Under the pieces are notes generated by a model. That model was given only the letters and a program-made list of their open reading frames with translations, ran no database searches and was not told the origin of the DNA. A program made the position numbers and the translations under genes. A stretch of DNA of 14,313 nucleotides, from positions 1-14,313 of the forward strand of contig CAKTXB010000026.1 of assembly GCA_934630555.1 (NCBI GenBank), written 5' to 3'. The stretch comes from an uncultured Oscillospiraceae bacterium. GTDB taxonomy: Bacteria; Bacillota; Clostridia; Oscillospirales; Oscillospiraceae. How positions within the stretch are numbered: position 1 is the first letter of the stretch; each line of letters opens with the position of its first letter. Positions 1 to 7,381 of this stretch are shown here, one piece after another.

Positions 1-489
1 GCGGTCCAGCTGCGCGTTCGGGAGCGGCTGCGTGCCGGCTGTGCCGACCTGATTCTGCGTGGCAATGACGCAGAACGGATCGGGCAGCGGATAGCAGATC
101 CCGTCCACAGTGACCTGCTTTTCCTCCATTGCCTCCAGAAGCGCAGACTGCGTCTTGCTGGAGGTACGGTTGATCTCATCGCCCAGCAGCAGGTTGGTAT
201 CCGATACGATGCCCGGCACATAGCGGAACGTATTCTGCTGCTTGTCGTACATGGAAAAGCCGACAATATCCGACGGCAGAACGTCCGGGGTAAACTGAAT
301 TCTGCGGTAACGCAGCCCCAGCGCTTTGCTGAACGCGACGGCAAGTGTCGTTTTTCCCACGCCCGGCACATCATCCAGCAGAATATGCCCGCCGCAGAGC
401 ATCGCCATCAATACCTTTTCCACAACAGCCTGCTTGCCGGTCAATGCTTTTTGAACTTCCCGGCAGATCGCATTCAGTTTCTGATTCAT
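1..489 (-). CDS. MoxR-family AAA+ ATPase, N-terminal part (cut by window edge)
   Basis: The reverse strand is open for exactly 163 codons from an ATG at 489 to the window edge, so the C-terminal half lies outside (MoxR proteins are usually about 310-330 residues). Visible motifs are Walker A (DVPGVGKTT, Lys46), Walker B (LLLGDEINR, Asp104-Glu105) followed by the family-typical TSSKTQSALLEAMEE segment, and the sensor-1 region ATQNQ near residue 144. The match to the MoxR group is strong. Members act as ATP-dependent chaperones in the cytoplasm, generally with a VWA-domain or DUF58 partner encoded downstream; any such partner would lie to the left of this window. The start is supported by an AAAGGATG ribosome site (498-506) and a promoter 32-60 bases upstream. 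The gene is divergent from the ECF-like gene. Confidence 0.93.
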   Translation of the reverse strand, partial: MNQKLNAICREVQKALTGKQAVVEKVLMAMLCGGHILLDDVPGVGKTTLAVAFSKALGLRYRRIQFTPDVLPSDIVGFSMYDKQQNTFRYVPGIVSDTNLLLGDEINRTSSKTQSALLEAMEEKQVTVDGICYPLPDPFCVIATQNQVGTAGTQPLPNAQLDR

Positions 490-520
490 TGCAGTTACAT
501 CCTTTTCGGTCGTTTTTTAT

Positions 521-549
521 ATTTTAACAAAAGAATTCTGCCTGAACAA
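521..549 (-). promoter_or_regulatory. Sigma-A-type promoter of the MoxR-family gene
   Basis: Read on the minus strand, the -35 box TTGTTC (549-544), a 17-base spacer and the -10 box TAAAAT (526-521) give a good housekeeping promoter. The predicted transcript starts near 514, leaving a leader of about 25 bases with the ribosome site. The -35 box lies in the left arm of the inverted repeat at 544-568. Confidence 0.6.
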
Positions 550-568
550 CCCCGGGGGGAGGTTGTTC
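544..568. promoter_or_regulatory. Inverted repeat between divergent promoters (candidate operator)
   Basis: The arms GAACAACC (544-551) and GGTTGTTC (561-568) are perfect reverse complements separated by nine bases (CCGGGGGGA). A G-U pair and a further pair extend the stem outward. Each arm supplies the -35 box of one of two divergent promoters, so a protein bound here would occlude both. It is not followed by a T-run on either strand, which makes a terminator role unlikely. Confidence 0.6.
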
Positions 569-591
569 GGCCAGAGAATTTCCATTACAAT
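563..591 (+). promoter_or_regulatory. Sigma-A-type promoter of the ECF-like/methyltransferase pair
   Basis: The -35 box TTGTTC (563-568), a 17-base spacer and the -10 box TACAAT (586-591) are spaced ideally. The transcript would start near 598, giving a leader of only about 13 bases that carries the ribosome site AGGGTG (600-605). So short a leader leaves no room for a riboswitch if this promoter is the one used. Confidence 0.6.
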
Positions 592-610
592 AAAAAATTA
601 GGGTGATGAA

Positions 611-1186
611 ATGGAACTGTCTTCCGTCAAGCGCGCGTGCATCTGTGCACTCTGCACGGCGCTGTGCTATGTGCTGCCGCTGGCCTTTCACGCGCTCGGC
701 GCGGGCAGCACGTTTTTGCCGATGCATCTTCCGGTTTTACTGTGCGGCCTGATCTGCGGCGCGGGCTACGGCGCATTCTGCGGCATAGCCGGTGCAGTCG
801 TTTCGTGCGTGCTGTCGGGCATGCCGACCGCGCTTCAGCTTGCGTCTATGGCACCGGAGCTGTGTGCCTACGGCCTTTTATGCGGGCTGCTTTATCGGCA
901 CATCCGAACCGGAAGGACTTATCCGGATCTGTACTGCGCTATGATCCCGGCTATGCTGCTCGGCAGAGTGCTCGGCGGTCTTTGCAAAATGCTGGTTTAC
1001 CTTGCCACGGCAAGGGATGGCTTTACCATGACGGTGTGGCTTACGACTTATTTCGTGCAGACACTTCCGGGAACCGTTTTGCAGCTGCTTATCATTCCGA
1101 CGATCGTGTTTGCGCTGGCGCAGGCCGGTCTGATCCCGGCAAGATACCCCAGACAAAAAGAACAGGAGAACCGCTGCCATGAATAA
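611..1186 (+). CDS. ECF-type transporter substrate-binding (S) component-like membrane protein
   Basis: This 191-residue protein is almost entirely hydrophobic, with about five or six predicted membrane segments (roughly residues 8-27, 38-66, 78-96, 108-125 and 143-175) and a basic, charged C-terminal tail. The run FLPMHLPVLLCGLICGAGYG near residues 35-54 and the small-residue-rich helices resemble the ECF transporter S-component superfamily, in which a membrane subunit binds a vitamin or other micronutrient and docks to a shared EcfA-A'-T module. No energizing subunits are visible here, which fits a group II system with an unlinked shared module. The substrate cannot be deduced. The start at 611 follows AGGGTG; an out-of-frame ATG at 606 is not usable. 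The stop overlaps the next gene by 8 bases, so translation is probably coupled. Family call is fairly sure, function is not. Confidence 0.72.
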   Translation: MELSSVKRACICALCTALCYVLPLAFHALGAGSTFLPMHLPVLLCGLICGAGYGAFCGIAGAVVSCVLSGMPTALQLASMAPELCAYGLLCGLLYRHIRTGRTYPDLYCAMIPAMLLGRVLGGLCKMLVYLATARDGFTMTVWLTTYFVQTLPGTVLQLLIIPTIVFALAQAGLIPARYPRQKEQENRCHE

Positions 1187-1763
1187 AGCTGATGTGATCG
1201 CCTTTTTTGACCGCTGTGCCCCGGAATGGGATGCTGATATGGTCCGTAATGAGCCTGTTATTCAGACGATCCTGGACAACGCTGGCGTTTGCACTGGTAT
1301 TGACGTGCTGGACGTTGCCTGCGGAACAGGCGTGCTGATCCCGGATTATCTGAAGCGATCGGTCCGCAGTGTGACCGGCATTGATATTTCGCCGGAAATG
1401 ATTCGCATTGCAAAGAAGAAATTTCCGCAGGAATCTGTGAATTTGATCTGCGGCGATGTAGAGTCGGTACAGCTCAACAGGCAGTTCGACTGCGTTATGG
1501 TCTATAATGCGTTCCCGCATTTCCCGGATCCCAGGGCGCTGATCGACCAGCTGGCAAAACTCGTGCAGTCCGGCGGCAGACTCAGCATTGCGCACGGAAT
1601 GAGCCGCGCTATGCTGACGCACCACCATTCCGGCAGTGCCAGCCGCGTGTCGATCGAGCTGCCGGAGGCAGAAACCGTTGCGCAGCTGATGGACAGTGCT
1701 TTCTACGTTGACGTTGTCATTTCTGACGACACGATGTATCAGGTCTGCGGCGTCAAAAAATGA
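1179..1763 (+). CDS. Class I SAM-dependent methyltransferase
   Basis: This 194-residue cytoplasmic protein has a Rossmann methyltransferase fold. Motif I VLDVACGTGVL lies near residues 43-53, the acidic post-I motif GIDISPEM near 67-74, a CGDVES segment near 90-95, and a motif IV-like stretch FDCVMVYNAFPHF near 103-115. It fits the Methyltransf_11/UbiE-like group. The His-rich stretch LTHHHS in the C-terminal half is characteristic-looking but I cannot tie it to a substrate. The ATG at 1179 follows AGGAG (1164-1168) and overlaps the upstream ECF-like gene by 8 bases, implying translational coupling. The methyl acceptor may be related to whatever the transporter imports, but that is inference only. 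Confidence 0.85.
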   Translation: MNKADVIAFFDRCAPEWDADMVRNEPVIQTILDNAGVCTGIDVLDVACGTGVLIPDYLKRSVRSVTGIDISPEMIRIAKKKFPQESVNLICGDVESVQLNRQFDCVMVYNAFPHFPDPRALIDQLAKLVQSGGRLSIAHGMSRAMLTHHHSGSASRVSIELPEAETVAQLMDSAFYVDVVISDDTMYQVCGVKK

Positions 1764-1780
1764 GTTGTTAAAACAGGAAT

Positions 1781-1803
1781 GCCCGATGCAGCTTGCATCG
1801 GGC
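1781..1803 (+). terminator. Strong hairpin after the methyltransferase gene
   Basis: GCCCGATGCA (1781-1790) and TGCATCGGGC (1794-1803) form a perfect 10-base stem with a three-base loop, 17 bases after the stop codon. The position fits a terminator, but there is no following T-run, so either it works imperfectly or it acts as a 3' end stabiliser. Confidence 0.5.
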
Positions 1804-1884
1804 AGCTGTACGTCACAGGCTGCGAAAGAAGTGCAAGGATCATTTTTGCGGAAAATGCTGTTTCAACTGTCTTTACGCAGAGAT

Positions 1885-1917
1885 CAGCGGCCTGAAGCAG
1901 ATCGCTTCAGGCCGCTG
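1885..1917 (-). terminator. Hairpin after the SLH-protein gene
   Basis: CAGCGGCCTGAAGC (1885-1898) and GCTTCAGGCCGCTG (1904-1917) form a perfect 14-base stem with a five-base loop. It lies 16 bases beyond the stop of the minus-strand giant gene and also faces the plus-strand operon, so it could serve both. Neither side has a clear T-run. Confidence 0.55.
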
Positions 1918-1932
1918 TGGGTCTATGCGGTT

Positions 1933-4900
1933 TTAGGAATAAGATGCGTCTTTAAACACACGGTAGAGCATGGTGATGATCTGGGCGCGTTTGCAGTGCA
2001 GGTCTGGGCCGAAGCGCTGCTTTGTGACACCATTGGTGACGCCGTTCTGTGCGGCCCATTGCACAGCCTGTGCGTAATAGGCGTCATCCGCAACATCTGT
2101 GAACGGCAGATCGGCAGTTGCCTGTGTGCCAATGGCACGGAACAGGAGCGTCACGGCCTGTGCACGGGTGCAAGGTGCGTCTGGGGAGAACGTGGTCGCG
2201 CTTGTGCCCTTGACAAAACGGTTTTCCGTGGCCCAGAGCAGCGCGTCCGCGTAATAGGCATTGCCCGGAACATCTGTAAACGGATGTGTGCTGGTTTCTG
2301 GCTTGGGGCTGCCGAGTGCGCGCCAGAGGAACGTGATGATCTGCGCACGCGTACAGATGTTATCCGGCCCAAACAGCATGCTTGTGATGCCGTCCGTTAC
2401 ACCGTTTTCCGTGGCCCAGAGCACGGCCTCGTAGTAATAGCTGTCCGGGGAAACGTCACGGAATGTTTTCTTGCGTGTCTGCGCGTCCGTTTGGTTGACG
2501 CGACTTGTACCGCCGGTGGACGGGTCCTGCGCAGACGCGGGGATGTTTTCAAAAGCCGAAATGACCAGCGGCGCCGGGTCAGCAGCATTTCCGGCGGGAT
2601 CCTGCGTGGTGACCTCGGAAATCAATGCTGCAAAACCGTCTGTGATCTGAATTTCGTTGCCGTCTTCGTCAAAACCAGTCGTTGTGTTTTCAGTCAGGTT
2701 GCCGATGAGCATGAAGCGGCCGGTGTCATCCGCCGTGGCGGTGATGGTTTCTGCTGGAACAGTTTCGGTATTCGTGACCAGCGTGACGATAAGGCCCGGT
2801 TCGGTCGTGCCGGAAACCGTGTAGCGGCCATTTTTTGTATCGGCTGCAATGCTGTTGCTGTCCAGCGTCAGGATGGGCGCAACGGTATCGAGCGTCAGAC
2901 GCAGGTAATAGTCCGTCACGTCTGCTCCGCATGATACGCTGAGCTTGACACGGCCGCTGGTTTCAAGAAGCGCGGCAGCATCGGCTTCGGCTGTGACTGT
3001 AAAGGTGCCGTTGTCACCCGCAACGGTAAACGTGCCGCTGCTTTGGTCGGGCAGGACGGAAAGGCCGGTGAGGCCGCTGCCGGTGACGGTAAAGAGCACG
3101 CCGGTCGGCAGGGCGTTCCACACGAGCGCGTCATAGCCGTTTTCACTGTTCAGCGTGATGCGCTGGCCATTTTCCGTGGTCACGGTGATCTCTGGCGCGG
3201 CGTAGGCGCTCAGATAGCGCTCTGTGGATTCGACAGCAGCACTGTAATAGCGAACGTCCAGAAGCTCCTGCACGTTGGCTGCTTCCTGCTCAAAGCGGAT
3301 GGAAGCAACAGCCACTTTATAGTGCGTATCGGTCGGCGCTTCGTCAGATGTACCGCCGGCTGTGCTGAGCTTTGGATTTTCCGTGCTGCCGCTGAGGGTG
3401 AGGCTTGTGCCGCTCACGGTCGGCGCCATACGCAGCGTCAGGCTGCCGTCAGAGGCTTGTGCTGCAGCAGCATTTGCCGCAGCGGGATCTGTGTGTGCGA
3501 TAAAGTCGGCATTTTTCAGTTCATAGGAGGCGCCGGCCTGCTTCCAGTCATGGCCGTCCTGATAGTAGAGCGTCACGCGATAAGCGTCTGCGCCGGCAGC
3601 CGGCGTCCAGCTCGCGGTCAGCGTTTCGTTGCCGGTGGCGGTCAGTGCGACATTGGTCGGCTCGTTGGGGGTCTTATCGTTCCTATAGAGGATCGTGTCG
3701 GGCGATGTTTTGCTGTCCACCGTGACCCAGGAATATTCATCATCGCCGATCTTACCGTCGCCGTTAAAGTCGCCGGTGATGCGATCGACCAGCACCGCCG
3801 TAACATAGTAGTCGCCTGTGGGGGCGAGGGAGCCTTCCGCGGGAACGGCATAGCCGAGAGACTCGCCCTCGATCATATCCAGGAAGTAGTGCGCGCCCGA
3901 GCCGTCCTGCTTTGTGTCGAGGTAGTAGCGCACGGCGTAGGTCTTGCCGTCACGCTTGTTCACGATGCTGCTCACGGCATCGCGGCCGTTCAGCTCGAAG
4001 TCGAGCGTTGTGGGCTTGGCGGAGGCGGACAGAACGTATTTAAAATCGCAGCCCGCCTTCACGGTGAAGGTCTGCGCCGCATTGGCGGGCAGCCCGGTCG
4101 CGATGAGAAGGCCCTCGCCAAGCTCGTCGTCCACAATATCCGTGCAGTTTGCGTCATCCGGGTTTTCAAAGACGTTTCCTTTGATGCTCGGTTCTACCAG
4201 CGCGAGGGGAGAGCCGTTCTGCAGGATGATCTCAAGACCGTTTTTCAGAGTCTCAAGCGTTCCGCCATTTTGCGGGAAGAGCTGGATGAGCAGCGTGTCC
4301 GCGGCGCCGGTGTTATCAGACGGAGAGGTGATCTCTTCAAAATAGCGTCCGTCCGCGCCCTTAACGGCATACAGCGCGTCCTGAGGCTCTGCGACCGGCA
4401 GCTCAAACAGGCTGGTCTCCAGCACGGCGATGCCGACCTGCTCGCCGGTCTCGTCGTCACGGAGCACACCGAGCGGTATCGACGTGACCTGTGTCGAGGC
4501 GCTGCGCCTTCCGCCGACGTACCACGCGTTTTTGTCGATCTCCTGCTCCAGACTCCAGCCGCTGTTGATGTCTCTGACCAGATGGAAAGCACCGCCGACA
4601 TGGTCGGGAATGACATAGAATACGCGCCAGTGCGTCAGCAGGAAGCTGCCGGTGTGCGACAGACCGCCATAGATGCTGAGGCTATCCCATGCGGACTTGG
4701 CGGCGTCGGAGAAGGAGGTGCCCTTTGCGACCCGCATCGCCGTCTGCCCGCCGAGGATGAAGTCCGCATTGGCGCTTGCCAGCGTGCGCCCACCGATCTT
4801 GCCCATGCTCAGCCTACCGATCTTTTTGGGGATCTTTACGTTTGCCTGGATGCTGCCGCGGCTGTCAAGCTGGAGGTACGCCCAGTTGGGCGCTTTGTAA

Positions 4901-7284
4901 TTATCCAGCCCGCCGAACATACTCGCCTCTACGTTGGTATCGACCTCAAAGATCGCGGCGTCGCCCTGCGGTGCCTTGAGCACCAGCCCCATGCCGCCGC
5001 CCGCGCGCACGCCGGTGTATTTGACATCCAGATAGGTGCGCTCCTCGCCGGTCAGACGCAGGTACATCTTGTAGCTGTCCACAATGTCCGCGCCGGCAAG
5101 CTGAATGTTCGTGCCCGCGTATTCCAGATAGCTCGGGCCGAGCGTCAGATGCAGCCGCCCCTTGAGCACCTTGAGATAGTCGCCCGCCGCAGTGAGCTTG
5201 AGCTGGATGGGCGGGATGCCGATATAGTCGCCGTTGATGGTATCGGCCAGCCCGTCAAAGCCGCCGCCGCCGCCGCGCAGGAACGCCGTGGGCACGGGCG
5301 GCGCGATGGGGATACCCGGCTGCACCGCAAGGAAGAAGTAGAGCTTATTCGGCGCAAGGCGGCCGTTGTTCAGCCGCTTGAGCTCCAGCTGCGCGTCCGT
5401 TTCAAACAGATCGAAGGCGTTGAGCTCCAGCGAGAAGTCGTAGACCTCGCGGCCCTGGAACGTGTTGATGTTCGCCTGGAGCTTGGCAAGCTCCAGACCC
5501 AGCAGCGAGGCAGTATCCAGATAGCCGGTCGCATTGATGCCGTTCTGCTTGAACTCCGTACCCTTCGGGCCGTAGCCCAGCTCATGCAGCGTGAGCAGCT
5601 GTTTAGGGTTGCAATTCAGGATCAGATCCAGCCCCATCTGCCCGGAGAGGATGATATTGCCGTCCGGCTTGAGCTGTGCCTTGTCAATGAGGCTGCTGAC
5701 CTGCGGGATGTCGATGAACACGAGCACAGCGTTGTCAGACGGCTTCATGTTGAGCGTCAGCAGCCCATCCTCTATCGTAAGCTGAGCGGCGGGTGTCGTC
5801 GGCTCCTTGCCCCAATAGAGCTTGAAGCTCGGCGTGGAGTACTGCACCATGGAGGTGGTGTCAAAGCTCGTGAGCAGCCCGTTCTCATCCACGCGGACGT
5901 AGAAGTGGTCGCTTGCCGGCCACGTGGCGGTGATGGTGGGCGTCAGGGCGAGCTTATTGTCGGTAAATTCGTAATACTTGCCCGTTCCGTCGGATTGTTG
6001 CTTAAAATTGCCGCGCAGGGTGCAGAGCGGATCGCCGTAGAGCGTTTGGAGCTTTCTGGTGATCACATCGTCAATCAGCGCGGCGACGACCACGCCGCTG
6101 TCCGACTGGTAAAGCCCCAGCTTGCTGGCGTTCTGCGGGATGGTGACCTTGTCCGGGTCGGTGAACTTGGGATCCTCCACCTGCCCCTCATTCTTGCTGT
6201 ATACGTCGCGGAAGCCCCAGACGTGCATCGCACGCGCATAGGTGCGTTTACCGCCTCCAGCCCCGATCGTAGGGCCGCCGGACTCGGCGGTGAGGCAGTC
6301 CGCCTTTGCGTCATAGGCCACGAAGCGCGTGGGGTCTAAGTCCCCGCAGCCGGCATCCGAATTGTTCGGCCAATCCGCCAGCAAAAAGGGGTTGTCCACG
6401 CCATAGCTGTCGGAGTAGACCTCGGTGATCTGATTCGAACCGGCGCGCTGCTCCCAAAGACTGCTGCGGCCGAGGCCGGCGGTGACATCGGTGCTTTTTT
6501 GGCTTTGTTCACCATAGTCCCGGCTGATCAGGACATGTGCGCTGTTAGCCTCCCCGCGGGCATGACCCATGCGGGAGAAGCCGCGGAAATCCTGAAAATA
6601 GCGGAATGCAAAGTCCGGAAAATTGTCCGTTGGCACGCCGCCGGGGCCCCACGCGGCGCGCGCGACGACCGCGTAGGTATGGCTGTTTTCATGATTGTCG
6701 GCTTCCACTGTCCATGTCCCATCGGTCACACCGTCGCCGAGCTTCGCGATGTGGTAGGAGATGTAGCACATGACCTCCTTTTCGCCTCTGCCGTAGCCGC
6801 TGAAGGTGCAGCGGACGGTCAGCGCGCCATTGGACGGCACTTCATAGGGAAAATAATTGCTGAAGCCGGGCTCTTTATCCGGGTCGATGACCTCCATCTT
6901 CTCCAGCTTCAGCTCCTTCTGTGTTTTGCCGGTCTGGAGCGTGAAGCGCGCCTGCTCATAGACACCAAGGTTAATGGAGTCCATGGTGTACGCCTGATGG
7001 TGATAGCGGGCGGAGCTGGTGACCGACTTGCCCGCGTGCGGGCCGTTGATCGCCAGATAGAACTCGATGCCCTCGCCGTTGGGCGTGCCGCCCTTTTTGT
7101 CAGCGACCTTCATCGACCAGATCTGCGAGCCCCCATTGGTGCCCTCCAGCTTGGTGACGACAGGCACTGGCCCGCCGAACATCATCCAGCCACCAGTGGC
7201 GCCGACCTTGGCAAACACCTGCATGGGCAGCAGCGACAGTGTCAGCACCAGCGCCAACACCATGGAAATGATCCTCTTTTTCAT
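1933..7284 (-). CDS. Giant secreted SLH-domain cell-surface protein (1783 residues)
   Basis: The N-terminus is a classic signal peptide: basic MKKR, a hydrophobic core, and likely cleavage after VFA at residue 25. Three SLH domains close the protein (about 1608-1650, 1669-1711 and 1728-1770), each with an F-x-D-V start and an R-A-Q motif, so it should be attached non-covalently to secondary cell-wall polymer. Before them lie a fibronectin-III-like region from about 1205, Ig-like beta segments around 1400-1580, and one perfect EF-hand-type calcium loop (DFNGDGKIGDDE, residues 1172-1183). The first 1100 residues are beta-rich with a Gly5 run near residue 670 and match no family I recognise; no catalytic motif is visible. 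A role as adhesin or surface scaffold is inference. The start follows AAGGGGG, and a dedicated promoter lies just upstream. The LuxR-type regulator immediately upstream on the same strand is a candidate controller. Confidence 0.9.
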   Translation of the reverse strand: MKKRIISMVLALVLTLSLLPMQVFAKVGATGGWMMFGGPVPVVTKLEGTNGGSQIWSMKVADKKGGTPNGEGIEFYLAINGPHAGKSVTSSARYHHQAYTMDSINLGVYEQARFTLQTGKTQKELKLEKMEVIDPDKEPGFSNYFPYEVPSNGALTVRCTFSGYGRGEKEVMCYISYHIAKLGDGVTDGTWTVEADNHENSHTYAVVARAAWGPGGVPTDNFPDFAFRYFQDFRGFSRMGHARGEANSAHVLISRDYGEQSQKSTDVTAGLGRSSLWEQRAGSNQITEVYSDSYGVDNPFLLADWPNNSDAGCGDLDPTRFVAYDAKADCLTAESGGPTIGAGGGKRTYARAMHVWGFRDVYSKNEGQVEDPKFTDPDKVTIPQNASKLGLYQSDSGVVVAALIDDVITRKLQTLYGDPLCTLRGNFKQQSDGTGKYYEFTDNKLALTPTITATWPASDHFYVRVDENGLLTSFDTTSMVQYSTPSFKLYWGKEPTTPAAQLTIEDGLLTLNMKPSDNAVLVFIDIPQVSSLIDKAQLKPDGNIILSGQMGLDLILNCNPKQLLTLHELGYGPKGTEFKQNGINATGYLDTASLLGLELAKLQANINTFQGREVYDFSLELNAFDLFETDAQLELKRLNNGRLAPNKLYFFLAVQPGIPIAPPVPTAFLRGGGGGFDGLADTINGDYIGIPPIQLKLTAAGDYLKVLKGRLHLTLGPSYLEYAGTNIQLAGADIVDSYKMYLRLTGEERTYLDVKYTGVRAGGGMGLVLKAPQGDAAIFEVDTNVEASMFGGLDNYKAPNWAYLQLDSRGSIQANVKIPKKIGRLSMGKIGGRTLASANADFILGGQTAMRVAKGTSFSDAAKSAWDSLSIYGGLSHTGSFLLTHWRVFYVIPDHVGGAFHLVRDINSGWSLEQEIDKNAWYVGGRRSASTQVTSIPLGVLRDDETGEQVGIAVLETSLFELPVAEPQDALYAVKGADGRYFEEITSPSDNTGAADTLLIQLFPQNGGTLETLKNGLEIILQNGSPLALVEPSIKGNVFENPDDANCTDIVDDELGEGLLIATGLPANAAQTFTVKAGCDFKYVLSASAKPTTLDFELNGRDAVSSIVNKRDGKTYAVRYYLDTKQDGSGAHYFLDMIEGESLGYAVPAEGSLAPTGDYYVTAVLVDRITGDFNGDGKIGDDEYSWVTVDSKTSPDTILYRNDKTPNEPTNVALTATGNETLTASWTPAAGADAYRVTLYYQDGHDWKQAGASYELKNADFIAHTDPAAANAAAAQASDGSLTLRMAPTVSGTSLTLSGSTENPKLSTAGGTSDEAPTDTHYKVAVASIRFEQEAANVQELLDVRYYSAAVESTERYLSAYAAPEITVTTENGQRITLNSENGYDALVWNALPTGVLFTVTGSGLTGLSVLPDQSSGTFTVAGDNGTFTVTAEADAAALLETSGRVKLSVSCGADVTDYYLRLTLDTVAPILTLDSNSIAADTKNGRYTVSGTTEPGLIVTLVTNTETVPAETITATADDTGRFMLIGNLTENTTTGFDEDGNEIQITDGFAALISEVTTQDPAGNAADPAPLVISAFENIPASAQDPSTGGTSRVNQTDAQTRKKTFRDVSPDSYYYEAVLWATENGVTDGITSMLFGPDNICTRAQIITFLWRALGSPKPETSTHPFTDVPGNAYYADALLWATENRFVKGTSATTFSPDAPCTRAQAVTLLFRAIGTQATADLPFTDVADDAYYAQAVQWAAQNGVTNGVTKQRFGPDLHCKRAQIITMLYRVFKDASYS
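2221..2240. repeat. 20-base direct repeat in two SLH domains (second copy at 2404-2423)
   Basis: The plus-strand word GTTTTCCGTGGCCCAGAGCA occurs identically at 2221-2240 and 2404-2423. It encodes the LWATEN part of SLH domains 2 and 1. Identity at synonymous positions points to recent duplication or gene conversion between these two domains; the third domain differs here (QWAAQN). Confidence 0.7.
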
Positions 7285-7331
7285 CAGTTCCCCCTTCCCT
7301 CCGGACAGTATGCCGGAATATTAGTACCAAA

Positions 7332-7340
7332 ATTATACCA
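7332..7340 (-). promoter_or_regulatory. Extended -10 promoter of the SLH-protein gene
   Basis: Read on the minus strand the sequence is TGGTATAAT, a perfect TATAAT with the TG of an extended -10 element, 48 bases before the ATG at 7284. No good -35 box exists at the expected distance (TATGGT at 7360-7355), a layout common for activator-dependent promoters. Predicted transcript start is near 7325. Confidence 0.6.
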
Positions 7341-7359
7341 CGCAGCGCTGCAAAACCAT

Positions 7360-7377
7360 ATCACCCGTTCGGGTGGT
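7360..7377 (-). terminator. Short hairpin between the LuxR-type gene and the SLH gene
   Basis: ATCACCC (7360-7366) and GGGTGGT (7371-7377) pair over seven positions, including one G-U, around GTTC. On the minus strand it starts four bases after the regulator's stop codon and is followed by ATGGTTTTG, a weak T-run. It may be a leaky terminator, or a binding site, as it abuts the -35 position of the SLH gene promoter. Confidence 0.4.
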
Positions 7378-7381
7378 ATTT

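Noticed and set aside
541..605. Possible preQ1 or other riboswitch in the ECF-like gene leader
   Set aside because: The A-rich stretch before the ribosome site is reminiscent of preQ1-I, but the required P1 stem and C-rich pairing segment are absent, and the predicted transcript starts only about 13 bases before the ATG.
1696..2934. Plus-strand open frame overlapping the methyltransferase end and the SLH domains
   Set aside because: The translation is Cys- and Arg-rich without any motif and runs opposite well-formed SLH repeats.
3043..6339. Very long open frame (about 1098 codons) on the plus strand opposite the SLH gene
   Set aside because: It is antisense to a gene with a signal peptide and SLH domains, its translation has no recognisable domain, and strong third-position GC bias in the real gene readily opens antisense frames.
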